A stretch of 64,000 bases of DNA, taken from positions 62,001 through 126,000 of the forward strand of contig NZ_SSXX01000008.1 in NCBI RefSeq assembly GCF_009469615.1. The letters are read 5' to 3'. This DNA is from Dechloromonas sp. H13 (GTDB taxonomy: Bacteria; Pseudomonadota; Gammaproteobacteria; Burkholderiales; Rhodocyclaceae). Below the pieces are notes generated by a model that was not told the origin of the DNA, did no database searches, and saw only the letters and a program-made list of their open reading frames with translations. Below, piece after piece: positions 28,377 through 37,918 of the stretch; positions within the stretch are counted from its first letter, which is position 1, and each line of letters starts with the position of its first letter. Position numbers and translations under genes: made by a program.

Positions 28377-31300
28377 ATGGCACGCAGAAACAATCAGGAA
28401 CTCGCCTTTCCCGCCCTTAGCATCGAAGGTGGCCTGCTCGCTCCTGACTTCCTCAACAAGGTTGCCCATCTCGAAGCCAGCGAGCAGACGGAAGCGGATT
28501 ACGACATCCCCCGTGGCCTCAAGCTGCGCGACGAAATTGGCCGCTACTGGAAGATTGCCCAAAACCTCTGGCAGGACTTCGCCGCCAAGCGCGCCCGGAC
28601 CGACCTCAACAGCCATGCGCTGACCGTTAAGGAACTGCTCGAACCGCTGCTGCGTCACGTATTCTGCTTTGGCGACCTTAAGGCGGTTGGCCAGGTCACG
28701 CTCGGGGAGCGTGTTTTCCCCATTGGTTTCGCCGCCGGCGAGGGGAAGATTCCCGTCGTTCTGGCTGCACACGACCAGCTTCTCGACAAGCCAGATACCA
28801 GCTTCGGTGACGGCGTGCGCCGCCGCTCGCCTTTTTTGCTCGCCCAGGAATACCTGAATGCCAGCGATGACGCCCTCTGGGCTGTCGTCGGTAACGGCCT
28901 CAAGCTACGTATTCTGCGCGACAACCCCAGCCTTACTCGTCCCGCCTACATCGAGGCTGACCTCGAAGCTATATTCAGCGAAGGCCTATACCCAGACTTC
29001 ACTGCCCTCTGGTTGTTGGCTCATGCTTCCCGGTTTGGCAAGGTCGGCACCGAACCGGCGAATTGCCCGCTGGAACGCTGGCGCAACACCGCCCAGGAAG
29101 ACGGTATCCGCGCCCGCGACCGCCTGCGCATCGGCGTCACTGAAGCCCTGCGCGCCCTTGGCACCGGCTTCCTCGCGCATCCAGCGAACACGGAACTGCG
29201 CCGCCGCCTCGAGGCCGGCGAGCTCACCACGCAAGCCTATTTCGAGCAACTGCTGCGCCTCATCTACCGCTTCATCTTCCTCGCCACCATCGAGGACCGC
29301 GAATTGGTCTTTGTACCGGAGGCTACTGCTGACGCCAAGGCCCGCTACCTGGCCGGCTACAGCCTCACCCGTCTGCGCCAGTTGTCCGCCCGCCGCCGCA
29401 GCTATGACCGCCACGCCGACCTCTGGCAAGCCTTGACCATCACATTTGGTGGCCTTGGCAAAGGACAGCCCGCCTTGGGACTGCCGGCCCTCGGCGGCCT
29501 TTTCGCTGCCAGCCAATGCCCAGACCTTGATGCTGCCCAGCTCGACAACAGCTCGCTGCTTTCTTCCCTGTTTAGCCTCTGCTTCTTCCGCGATGGGGCG
29601 GCGCTTTCCCGCGTCAATTACCGCGACATGGATTCTGAGGAATTAGGCAGCGTCTATGAAAGCCTGCTGGAGCTCATTCCCGAGATTGTTGCAGCATCAG
29701 CAAAATGGAGTTTTCGTTTTGCTGGCGACCAAACAAATGAGCAAGGAAGTGCCCGGAAATTCTCAGGGTCCTTCTACACAAAAGATGTTTTAGTTCAGGA
29801 GCTTCTTGACTCCACGCTTGAGCCGCTAATCGAGAAAGCTATCGCGGATAACCCAAGCGAGCCTGTCGACGCTTTGTTGACACTGATGGTTTGCGACCCG
29901 GCCTGTGGCTCTGGACATTTCTTGCTTGGGGCCGCTCGGCATATCGCAGACCGGATAGCAAAATTGACGGCTGTTGATGGAAATCTCCTGCCAGGAAACT
30001 ATCGCAAGGCTCTTAGGGATGTCATTTCGCATTGCGTGTATGGCGTAGATAAGAACTCTCTTGCTGTTGAGCTGGCCAAAACTGCTTTATGGCTTGAGGC
30101 TTATTGCCCAGATAGGCCCCTTTCCTTCTTGGACCACCGCATCCGCACGGGGGATGCAGTGATTGGCATACTTGAAACTGGGGGTCTTGAACTTGCAGTG
30201 GACGATTCAGCATTCGTTGCCCAATACGGAGACGATGATGTTGTTGTCGAGAAGCTGAAAAAAACCAACAGGGAAGCTCGTACAAGCGTCATCCAAAACA
30301 TCGAGCGCGACTCAAAAGTTTATTCCTTCGATTTCTCTAATCAAAGTTGTGGTCGCAATTTCGATGCTTTACCCGAAGAAACCATAGAGCAAGTTCAGGA
30401 CAAAGCAAGAGCATTTGAAGCGTGTAAGGCCGAGCTGCGAACCAGCCCCATTAAGCTTGCGAGTGATATGGTGGTGGCCTCCTACTTTGCAAAGAAATCC
30501 TTAGACACCGCTGAATTGGTCCCGACCACCGCGGACATTTGGCGTGTACTGCACGGGCAACCAGCTCGTCCAGGGGTGCTTGCCTTTACCGAACAGATTG
30601 TTGCTCGAGTTAATCCTTTTCACTGGAAATTGGGTTTTCCAGAAGTGTTTTCTCGTGGAGGGTTTGACTTGGTACTTGGAAACCCACCATGGGCTTCCAT
30701 GTCTCCAGACCTGAAGCGATTCTTTGCTCCTATAGCTCCAGAGGTTCGCTTCTTACCAAAAGATGAGCAAGCTGCCTTAATGGAGCGTCTTTTGGAGGAT
30801 TCTCCAACCAATCAATCATGGCAGGCATATTGCCGAGATTTGTACAGCCAGGCGACATTCATAAAGAAGAGTGGGAGGTACTCGATGTTTGCTCCAGGGA
30901 ATCTCGGGAAAGGTGATTTCAATATCTACCGTATGCTCGTCGAGACTGCCTTTGAAATTACACGCTCAGGTGGCTATGTAAGCCAGCTTGTGCCCGAGAA
31001 TTTTTACAATGGAGCAAATGCGGCTGAAATCAGAAAGAGATTTTTTAAGAATGCCTCACTTCTTAGCCTTTACGGTTTCGAGAATCGTCAGCACGTATGG
31101 TTCGATGATGTTCATACCAGGGCCAAGTTCTGCCTTTACGTGGCACAAAAGAAAGGTACCACAACTCAATTCAACGCCTTATTTAATATCACCTCAGAAG
31201 AAAAGCTGCGAAACGCAAAATTGGCTCAGATGGTGGTGCCAGTTAGCCTCGTTGAAGAGTTTTCGCCGGATGCAATTGCTGTGATGGAATTTGCAGGCGA

Positions 31301-32240
31301 AAAAGATGCCGCAATTTGCAGAAAGATGTATGAGCGCTTCCCAAAGTTCGGCGAAGAGCTTGAGGGCCAGCCCTATCGGCACTACATGCGTGAAATGGAT
31401 ATGGGGAATGACCGAGATGAGTTCGCGTCGGACCCATCCGGGTTTCCACTGTTTGAAGGCCGAATGATTGATGCTTTCGACTACCGGGCAAAAGGCTACG
31501 TTTCTGGGCGCGGCCGAGCAGCGGTTTGGGAACCATATGACTTTGGGTCAGAATCTAAGCGCATCAAACCCCAGTGGCATATTGGGTCATCGAATATTCC
31601 AGCCAAATTGATTGGACGGCTGTCTTCGTATCGAATTGGCTTTTGTGATGTTGCTAGCCCGACTAATGAGCGGAGCCTAACCGCGGCACTGGTGCCTCCT
31701 TCAACGGTCTGCGGCCACAAGGTGCCTACGATTACTTTTGATAACGGTCGTTGTTCTGATTATTTACTGTGGTTGGCTATTGCCAATTCGCTGGTTATGG
31801 ACTTCATAGTTCGTAAGAAGGTGGCGCTGACAATGTCATTGACTATTATGGATTCGCTTCCATTCCCAAGAGACCTTCCAGAAGAACTACGCCACAGCCT
31901 TTGTCGTCGCGCTCTACTTCTTACCTGTGCAGGTCCCGAAATGAAGGGCTTCTTTGAGCAATACACTAAGGAAGACCCAGGCCATGGCTTTGATTTGACC
32001 GCTGCAAATTGCTTTGAGACACGCCCAAAAATAAAGGCTGAACTCGATACTCTGGTTGCCGCGAAGGTGTACGGTTTAACCAAGGATGAAATGCGCTTCA
32101 TACTCGACCCCAAGGAGATTGAAGGGCAGGATTGTGAAATCGAAACGTTCAGGGTTCTAAAGAACAACGAGATGCGCGAGTTTGGCGAATACAGCACCCG
32201 GCGGCTGGTGCTGGAGGCTTGGGATAGGCTGGTGGCGTAA
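28377..32240 (+). CDS. large N6-adenine DNA methyltransferase (DrmMI/PglX/Eco57I-like)
   Basis: A 1287-aa methylase from ATG 28377. The SAM-binding motif is VCDPACGSGHFLLGA (about residue 506) and the catalytic motif NPPW is near residue 769, with a long insertion between them as in Eco57I/PglX enzymes. The C-terminal 450 residues probably read the DNA target. It would mark host DNA so that the neighbouring helicases and nucleases spare it. Base composition changes inside the gene near 29650: the first third is much richer in G+C than the rest, suggesting recombination. Its stop overlaps the next ATG (TAATG). Confidence 0.87.
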   Translation: MARRNNQELAFPALSIEGGLLAPDFLNKVAHLEASEQTEADYDIPRGLKLRDEIGRYWKIAQNLWQDFAAKRARTDLNSHALTVKELLEPLLRHVFCFGDLKAVGQVTLGERVFPIGFAAGEGKIPVVLAAHDQLLDKPDTSFGDGVRRRSPFLLAQEYLNASDDALWAVVGNGLKLRILRDNPSLTRPAYIEADLEAIFSEGLYPDFTALWLLAHASRFGKVGTEPANCPLERWRNTAQEDGIRARDRLRIGVTEALRALGTGFLAHPANTELRRRLEAGELTTQAYFEQLLRLIYRFIFLATIEDRELVFVPEATADAKARYLAGYSLTRLRQLSARRRSYDRHADLWQALTITFGGLGKGQPALGLPALGGLFAASQCPDLDAAQLDNSSLLSSLFSLCFFRDGAALSRVNYRDMDSEELGSVYESLLELIPEIVAASAKWSFRFAGDQTNEQGSARKFSGSFYTKDVLVQELLDSTLEPLIEKAIADNPSEPVDALLTLMVCDPACGSGHFLLGAARHIADRIAKLTAVDGNLLPGNYRKALRDVISHCVYGVDKNSLAVELAKTALWLEAYCPDRPLSFLDHRIRTGDAVIGILETGGLELAVDDSAFVAQYGDDDVVVEKLKKTNREARTSVIQNIERDSKVYSFDFSNQSCGRNFDALPEETIEQVQDKARAFEACKAELRTSPIKLASDMVVASYFAKKSLDTAELVPTTADIWRVLHGQPARPGVLAFTEQIVARVNPFHWKLGFPEVFSRGGFDLVLGNPPWASMSPDLKRFFAPIAPEVRFLPKDEQAALMERLLEDSPTNQSWQAYCRDLYSQATFIKKSGRYSMFAPGNLGKGDFNIYRMLVETAFEITRSGGYVSQLVPENFYNGANAAEIRKRFFKNASLLSLYGFENRQHVWFDDVHTRAKFCLYVAQKKGTTTQFNALFNITSEEKLRNAKLAQMVVPVSLVEEFSPDAIAVMEFAGEKDAAICRKMYERFPKFGEELEGQPYRHYMREMDMGNDRDEFASDPSGFPLFEGRMIDAFDYRAKGYVSGRGRAAVWEPYDFGSESKRIKPQWHIGSSNIPAKLIGRLSSYRIGFCDVASPTNERSLTAALVPPSTVCGHKVPTITFDNGRCSDYLLWLAIANSLVMDFIVRKKVALTMSLTIMDSLPFPRDLPEELRHSLCRRALLLTCAGPEMKGFFEQYTKEDPGHGFDLTAANCFETRPKIKAELDTLVAAKVYGLTKDEMRFILDPKEIEGQDCEIETFRVLKNNEMREFGEYSTRRLVLEAWDRLVA

Positions 32241-33436
32241 TGGGTCAAGCCAAACGTCAGTGGGAGGAAGAGAACGAAAGAGGTTGGTCGGCACCCGATA
32301 AGCTCGTTTGTCCGGACTGTGTCGAGGATGATTTTCTCAAAGACCTCATTCGGAAAAACGCGAGTGCTCGCCAGTGCGATTACTGTGGCACGCGCACACG
32401 GGGCGCCAGCGCAGCCCCGGTTGCGGTCATCATGCCGGCAATAGCATCAGCACTGGGTTACTACTATGCCGAGCCAACGGAGGCTGGCGTTCCGTACGAT
32501 GGTGGCTGGGTGGTTAAACCCGTTTACACGGTTGATGCCTTGATGGGCGTACCGTTCTATGCCGACGATAAGCTATTTGAGGATGTCGTGAATTCGTTCT
32601 CGAATACGGCGTGGGTGTCGGCAGCTGAAGGGCATTGGATGTCCTCGCACCGTCATGAAGAGTGGTCTTGGGCGTGGGAGGCATTCGCCGAAAAGGTCAA
32701 GCATCATAGCCGTTACTTCTTCATGGCCAGTGTCGACCGTTCTGATGACTGGCGTCAGCACCGACCTCTCGATGTCTTAGAGCTCGTTGGTGATATGGCT
32801 GTTCAACTCGGCCTCGTGACCTCCTTGCCTGAAAAAACTAATCTATTCAGAGTGCGTGAACGAGTCGGTGACGCAAACTGGGAAATTTCGGATGAACAGT
32901 TGGGAGCCCCGCCCAATCACTTGGCAAATGCGGGGCGGATGAACCCGGCGGGTATCTCCTACCTCTATTTTTCGAAGTCGAAAAAAGGGGCACTGGCCGA
33001 AGTGCTCCGCGGACCGCCGTGCCGAGCTGTGGCTGCTCGTTTCCAAACGGTTCGACCCCTGGCTGTGCTCGATTTGACCCTGCTTCCGCCGGAACCTTCG
33101 GTTTTCGACCACACGCAACGACGGGTTAGGGAAGTCATTCTCTTCCTCAATCGTTTCGTGGCGGATATTTGCCAACCGGTGCAGAAGGATGGTCGGGAAC
33201 ACATCCACTATGTTCCTTCGCAGGTCGTCTCGGAATACTTTGCCCAGGTCTTCAAAACACCGGATGCCGAGCAACTGGACGGCATCATGTACCCCAGCGC
33301 GATTTCTCCTGGCAATGTGAATTTAGCGCTGTTTCCTCGGGATAGCCGAGACCCTTTCGGCCACGCCGTGCAGTTTGTGAACGGCACTGAGTTGTCACTG
33401 GATACTTGGGCCGAGTTTTCAAATGCAATTTCCTGA
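32240..33436 (+). CDS. HEPN/RES-type protein, probable NAD-degrading RES domain
   Basis: A 398-aa protein. A zinc-ribbon-like N-terminus has CPDC and CDYC. A middle segment matches the HEPN-associated N-terminal region often joined to RES domains. The RES part begins at LFRVRERV (about residue 202) and continues NAGRMNPAGISYLYFS, ALAEVL and LDGIMYPSAISPGNVNLALF, with the Arg, Glu and Ser expected in this family. Stand-alone RES toxins destroy NAD+. Inside a defence operon this could be an abortive-infection effector, but no partner antitoxin is evident. Confidence 0.8.
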   Translation: MGQAKRQWEEENERGWSAPDKLVCPDCVEDDFLKDLIRKNASARQCDYCGTRTRGASAAPVAVIMPAIASALGYYYAEPTEAGVPYDGGWVVKPVYTVDALMGVPFYADDKLFEDVVNSFSNTAWVSAAEGHWMSSHRHEEWSWAWEAFAEKVKHHSRYFFMASVDRSDDWRQHRPLDVLELVGDMAVQLGLVTSLPEKTNLFRVRERVGDANWEISDEQLGAPPNHLANAGRMNPAGISYLYFSKSKKGALAEVLRGPPCRAVAARFQTVRPLAVLDLTLLPPEPSVFDHTQRRVREVILFLNRFVADICQPVQKDGREHIHYVPSQVVSEYFAQVFKTPDAEQLDGIMYPSAISPGNVNLALFPRDSRDPFGHAVQFVNGTELSLDTWAEFSNAIS

Positions 33437-33442
33437 ATAGCT

Positions 33443-35224
33443 ATGACAGATACTCTCTTCAAAGAAGTCCATTACACGCTCGGTGGTCTAATTCACGACA
33501 TCGGCCTGGGGCGTATCGGTCTGCCTGACATCCAGCGCCCTTTTGTCTGGCCAAATGCCAAGGTCCGCGACCTATTTGACTCCATGTACAAGGGCTACCC
33601 GGTTGGGTACTTCCTGTTTTGGCAGACGGGGGCGGAAGATGTAACGACCAAGGTCATCGGCCAGGATGCAAAGCAAAAAGCACCGTCGTTGCTCATTGTT
33701 GACGGACAGCAGCGCTTGACCTCGCTGTACGCGGTCGTTCGGAAGGAAGCGGTTCTGCGTGACAACTTTGAGCATGAATTCATCCGGATTGCCTTCAATC
33801 CGCTCAAGGGCGAGTTCGCCGTCCCAGACGCGACCACGGAGAAAAAGCCAGAGTTCATCGCTGACATCTCGGAAGTTTTCAATCGACCGACCCACAAGAC
33901 CATAAACGAGTACATCAAACGCGTTGGGGAGGCTCGTGCAGCCGACGGCGGTGCATTGACCGACGATGAAGAGGAAAAAATTGCCGAAGCGATTGGTCGC
34001 CTAGCCGGGCTGACCAATTACCCCTTTGTCGCACTGGAGCTAACCCAAACTGCCAGTGAGGAGCAGGTCGCTGATGTCTTCGTTCGCATCAATAGTGAAG
34101 GGAAGAAGCTCAACCAGTCGGATTTTATTCTGACGCTGATGTCGGTTTTCTGGGACCAAGGGCGAACGGACCTGGAACACTTCAGTATCGGCACTCGCAA
34201 ACCGTTGCAAGGTGGGGGCGCAAGCCCGTTCAATCCCATTTTCCAACCAGAACCGGACCAATTGCTTCGCGTGAATGTCGGAGTAGCTTTCCGTCGGGGC
34301 AGGTTGGAGCACGTTTACTCCATTCTTCGTGGCAAGGACTTGCGCACTGGTGATTTCAGTCCTGCTCGACGGGACGCCCAGTTCGGGGAGCTGAAAGAGG
34401 CTCAAGCCAAAGTTTTGAACTTGACCCACTGGGCCGACTTCCTGAATGTAGTGCGGGCAGCGGGGTATCGGCATCTCCGCTATGTCAGTTCTGAAGGAGC
34501 CCTGATTTTTGCCTACCAGCTGTTCTTGATAGGCCGGACTGAATTCAAGGTCGAGCCCTATACGCTGAAACAGACAATTGCCAGATGGCTCTACATGTCC
34601 CTGCTGACAGGGCGATACACCAGTTCACCGGAGTCGCGCTACGAAACCGACTTGAAGCTGTTACCTGATGGGAACGACCCGGCGGCTTTTGTAAAGGCAC
34701 TCCAGGATGTAGAGCAGGCCACGTTGACTGATGACTACTGGGCTAAAACGCTACCGATGGAGCTTTCAACCTCGGCTAGCCGTGGCCCCAGCTTGTTTGC
34801 TTACTACGCTGCCTTGGTATTGTGTGAGGCAAAGGCCTTGTTTTCCAAAGGCAAGGTGGCCGATTTGCTCGACCCGCCCGCCATCGGCAACAAGAAGCCA
34901 CTGGAGCGTCATCACCTTTTTCCGAAGCGCTACCTCCACAAGATTGGCACCACCGAGTTGCGCGACACCAACCAGATTGCCAACTACGCGCTGGTTGAGT
35001 GGGACGATAACATCGCAATTTCTGACATTCCACCGAAGGAATACTGGCCGAAGTACGCAAACCGGTTCTCGGATGTAGAACTGCAGGAAATGATGCACTG
35101 GCATGCGCTGCCAGAAGGCTGGCAAGACATGAGTTATCAGGGTTTCCTGGTGGCAAGGCGTCCGCTGATTGCTCAAGTTATTAGGCAGGGCTACGAAAAA
35201 CTGACTGGGAGCAGCGGTGCATGA
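33443..35224 (+). CDS. DUF262-DUF1524 (GmrSD-type) nuclease
   Basis: A 593-aa protein starting at ATG 33443, 6 bases behind the RES gene. DUF262 is marked by LIVDGQQRLTSLY (DGQQR about residue 87), a ParB-like NTP-using motif. The DUF1524 HNH nuclease end is marked by LERHHLFPKRYLHK (about residue 488) and NYALVEWDDNIAISD. GmrSD enzymes cut modified phage DNA (type IV restriction). Here it probably provides DNA cleavage. The stop overlaps the next start by ATGA. Confidence 0.86.
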   Translation: MTDTLFKEVHYTLGGLIHDIGLGRIGLPDIQRPFVWPNAKVRDLFDSMYKGYPVGYFLFWQTGAEDVTTKVIGQDAKQKAPSLLIVDGQQRLTSLYAVVRKEAVLRDNFEHEFIRIAFNPLKGEFAVPDATTEKKPEFIADISEVFNRPTHKTINEYIKRVGEARAADGGALTDDEEEKIAEAIGRLAGLTNYPFVALELTQTASEEQVADVFVRINSEGKKLNQSDFILTLMSVFWDQGRTDLEHFSIGTRKPLQGGGASPFNPIFQPEPDQLLRVNVGVAFRRGRLEHVYSILRGKDLRTGDFSPARRDAQFGELKEAQAKVLNLTHWADFLNVVRAAGYRHLRYVSSEGALIFAYQLFLIGRTEFKVEPYTLKQTIARWLYMSLLTGRYTSSPESRYETDLKLLPDGNDPAAFVKALQDVEQATLTDDYWAKTLPMELSTSASRGPSLFAYYAALVLCEAKALFSKGKVADLLDPPAIGNKKPLERHHLFPKRYLHKIGTTELRDTNQIANYALVEWDDNIAISDIPPKEYWPKYANRFSDVELQEMMHWHALPEGWQDMSYQGFLVARRPLIAQVIRQGYEKLTGSSGA

Positions 35225-36402
35225 GTATTGCCGCAAAGCTTCCGAGCGAGAGAGCCCTCGAAATCATCACGACTGAGCTGTCAGAGGAATTGTCGATTCA
35301 TTCTTGCGACCAGGCTGAACGTAGCAAGGCCCACCTGTTTGAAATTGGCGGGCCAGGCGGACGCCAGTTTGCATTGATAGTTGGTGACATGTACGCTGCC
35401 AAGGAGCCGAACCCGTCCCAACAGACAAGAATCCTGCTGGAGAAGTGCAAGGTACCCGATATAGCCGGGGTTTCACCTTGTGATGACGATTACAGTGGCT
35501 CTCGCATCAAGCAAGCTGATTCACGCATTGCTCCGCCGAATCAGTCTTCCTGTCTTGTTGCCGATGAATCGGCACTTCGGGCTTTGCTCCGCTGGTATGC
35601 CCAATATTGGGGGGCATCGGACGATTACGATGCGGCTCCGCTGGGCTCCCTTGAGCGAACTCGACTGGAAAAAGCTGCGCAGGACGCGGGTTTTGACCTT
35701 TCTCCAGCCGTGGAGCGAGATTGGCTTGTTTTTCGGTCGACGGCTTTCCCGGGCACAGTAGGGGTTGCCTCTGAGATTGCGGGGTACCGTGTCGCAGTCA
35801 GTGATGCTGGCCTGGCTCGCCGGGTTGCAACCGAGTTCACAGCGGTAGCAGCCGATGCCAGTCCACCGTGGGCGGTGTACCTTAATAACATTCAGGATTA
35901 TCCGACGCTGCATCGTTTGTTCGGTCGTATTGCTGCGGTGAGCCGTGTGCTGGCAGGCGAAGGGTTAAGAGCCTTCGAGGAAAGCCGCCGCCACCCACCG
36001 GATACGACGGAAGCGACTCGACTCGTTGTACAGCGGGTGGGGCAGGATATTTTCCGCGCTTCGTTGCTTGCTTACTGGGGGCAGCGATGCGCGGTCAGTG
36101 GGCTTGCTGTACCTGGGCTTCTCCGCGCCTCCCATATCAAACCCTGGGCAGACTGCGCCTCCGACGCCGAGCGGCTTGATGTATTCAACGGCTTGCTGTT
36201 GGCGCCTCACCTTGATGCGTTGTTCGATGGCGGATGGGTGACCTTCATGGATTCTGGACAAATAAGAATTTCCGATGCCCTGGATGCCGCTAGTCGCACC
36301 CGGCTGGTGCTCACAGGGGCCGAAGCCATCATTGGCCTGACTGAACGCCACCAAGCGTATTTGGCATGGCATCGGGAGCATTGCTTCGACCGGAAAAAGT
36401 AG
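35221..36402 (+). CDS. HNH endonuclease
   Basis: A 393-aa protein with an HNH nuclease at the C-terminus: CAVSGLAVPGLLRASHIKPW (about residues 290-309), DVFNGLLL and HLDALFDGGW. The N-terminal 270 residues are not recognised. As last gene of the seven-gene operon it overlaps the DUF262 gene by 4 bases, so the two nucleases are translationally coupled. It probably cuts unprotected DNA. Confidence 0.82.
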   Translation: MSIAAKLPSERALEIITTELSEELSIHSCDQAERSKAHLFEIGGPGGRQFALIVGDMYAAKEPNPSQQTRILLEKCKVPDIAGVSPCDDDYSGSRIKQADSRIAPPNQSSCLVADESALRALLRWYAQYWGASDDYDAAPLGSLERTRLEKAAQDAGFDLSPAVERDWLVFRSTAFPGTVGVASEIAGYRVAVSDAGLARRVATEFTAVAADASPPWAVYLNNIQDYPTLHRLFGRIAAVSRVLAGEGLRAFEESRRHPPDTTEATRLVVQRVGQDIFRASLLAYWGQRCAVSGLAVPGLLRASHIKPWADCASDAERLDVFNGLLLAPHLDALFDGGWVTFMDSGQIRISDALDAASRTRLVLTGAEAIIGLTERHQAYLAWHREHCFDRKK

Positions 36403-36426
36403 TCTGCGTTTTTGTATTTGCTAAGC

Positions 36427-36456
36427 CAGGCTAGTTTGCGCTTTGAAACTAGCCTG
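36427..36456. terminator. hairpin ending the defence operon
   Basis: CAGGCTAGTTT and AAACTAGCCTG form a perfect 11-bp stem with an 8-base loop, 25 bases after the HNH stop and before the convergent trfA-like gene. No T-run follows, so termination is inferred from position only. Confidence 0.45.
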
Positions 36457-36489
36457 CTCACCTACTGGTGTTACCACCGACGACTCCCG

Positions 36490-37548
36490 TTAGGTCATCT
36501 GCCATCTCAAAAGCTCGACCGTGAGGTGTGTATACGTGAGCTCAAATGCCGCCACCCTCTCGCTGTCTGACACGTCATCCCGCTGTAGCCGCGCCAGGGC
36601 TCGCTTCAGCCGTCGGCGAAACTCGCGGAGTTCGCAGACCACACCGCTCCACTTGAAAAGGTCTTCAACTTTCACCGGGTACGGCTTCGCATGCGTGCTG
36701 TAGTAGCTCGCCAACCAGGCCGGCAGGCCTGAGTATTCGTGCAGCGCAGTGTGGCTGACCGCACTCCAGTTTTCTGGCCCAAAAAGCCTAGCCATCGAGT
36801 CCAGCACGCGAAACGAAATAAGGTCGCTGCCCTTCAACAATCGCTCTGGCGTATCTCGGCCTTGGTAGCCGTCATCGAATAAGACATCCAATAAGCGCGG
36901 CATCGGGATGTCCACCCGCTTTACCCGGATACGCAGGTGGGCAGCATTGAGCCGAATGAGGCTGTCTCGGATGGCCCGGTGGGTATTGGCGCAGTAGGAC
37001 ACATTCAGGTCACGGGCCAGTTGCCAAAAAGTCACGCTCACCCAGCGCAATTCTCCTCCTGGGCAGAGGGGCCGCTCGTCACGGTAGTAGTTCAGACAGG
37101 CAGCAAAAACACGTCGGTCGTAATCACCCAAGGGGTGCCCCGTCAGTGTCAGGGACGTATCGCCCTGTACGCTTATCTCGACGTTCATCAACGGCTTGTC
37201 GGTCACCTCGGAAGCACCGAACAAGGAGGAGCGCAGCAAGGTATTCGGGATACCCACCGTCGCTTCCCGCCAAGTAGGCAGGTAAACATCGTCGCCGCGC
37301 CGAACTGCCCGACGCTGCCTGGCCTGCCGCACCTCAGTGACTGAAGCGTTGTCGGGGAGCACCAGGACGGGTTCCTCCGCGGCAGCCATCTGCCGCAGCT
37401 GACTGCGTGCAACAGATTCGAGCGTAGCGGCGGCCGCGCAGATAAGGTCTTGGGTCAGGACGTCCGCTGCCGATTCCGCGGCGCATCGCGTAGCCGCAGC
37501 TTGGGCCTGAAGTGCGGCAATCTGCTCAGCGCTGCGCCGCTTGACCAT
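36490..37548 (-). CDS. TrfA-like plasmid replication initiator
   Basis: A 352-aa protein from ATG 37548 (AGGAG 7 bases upstream). The segment GIPNTLLRSSLFGA, then SLTLTGHPLGDYDRRVFAACLNYY, VTFWQLARDLNVSY and HALHEYSGLPAWLASYY-like blocks fit the TrfA family, winged-helix initiators that bind iterons in plasmid origins. It is transcribed away from a 780-base non-coding region with 22-bp-phased repeats. It overlaps the small gene upstream. This looks like a plasmid replicon captured inside the transposon. Confidence 0.78.
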   Translation of the reverse strand: MVKRRSAEQIAALQAQAAATRCAAESAADVLTQDLICAAAATLESVARSQLRQMAAAEEPVLVLPDNASVTEVRQARQRRAVRRGDDVYLPTWREATVGIPNTLLRSSLFGASEVTDKPLMNVEISVQGDTSLTLTGHPLGDYDRRVFAACLNYYRDERPLCPGGELRWVSVTFWQLARDLNVSYCANTHRAIRDSLIRLNAAHLRIRVKRVDIPMPRLLDVLFDDGYQGRDTPERLLKGSDLISFRVLDSMARLFGPENWSAVSHTALHEYSGLPAWLASYYSTHAKPYPVKVEDLFKWSGVVCELREFRRRLKRALARLQRDDVSDSERVAAFELTYTHLTVELLRWQMT

Positions 37549-37732
37549 GTCGGGCTCCTGATGCGCGTTCAACGTAGGCGGCCAGGAGACCGCGAAGAAC
37601 GACCGATGCACAGAGGCCTTGCACCGCGCAAAGCGAGGCAAATTCGTTCTTCAGGTCATCCGGAACCCAGACTTTCATCTGGACCGAGCCGGCACGATGC
37701 CGGTCGCCAGGTTTTTCGATTTTGGTTTTCAT
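37526..37732 (-). CDS. small ribbon-helix-helix-like protein
   Basis: A 68-aa protein (ATG 37732). After a basic start, SVQMKVWVPDDLKNEFASLC and VVLRGLLAAYVERA have the strand-helix-helix pattern of CopG/Arc regulators. It overlaps the start of the trfA-like gene by 23 bases, so it could control copy number or partition. The assignment rests on pattern only. Confidence 0.6.
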   Translation of the reverse strand: MKTKIEKPGDRHRAGSVQMKVWVPDDLKNEFASLCAVQGLCASVVLRGLLAAYVERASGARHGQAAQR

Positions 37733-37830
37733 GTGTCTTCTCCACTGGGACCCAATGGGGCCCCACATGAATCGGTATAGCGCGCTGGAGAGGCATGACG
37801 AACGACAGACCGTACCCAGAATGGGTTCAA

Positions 37831-37918
37831 CGCTGCCTAAAAACACGTTTTACTTGGCGTCGAAACACACGCTGCTTGTCGTGGCCCCACATTTCGCTTG
37901 GCCTCAAAACACGCCATG
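37831..37918. repeat. four imperfect 22-bp iterons
   Basis: AAACAC-type cores sit at 37841, 37863, 37885 (degraded to CCCCAC) and 37907, exactly 22 bases apart. Each unit from the second on begins CTTG (CTTGGCGTCG, CTTGTCGTGG, CTTGGCCTCA). Two helical turns between cores is the spacing used by TrfA-type iterons. Confidence 0.6.

Noticed and set aside
19318..36402. Calling the operon canonical class 1 DISARM
   Set aside because: No phospholipase-D-type DrmC and no separate DrmA and DrmB are present, and four additional genes are embedded.
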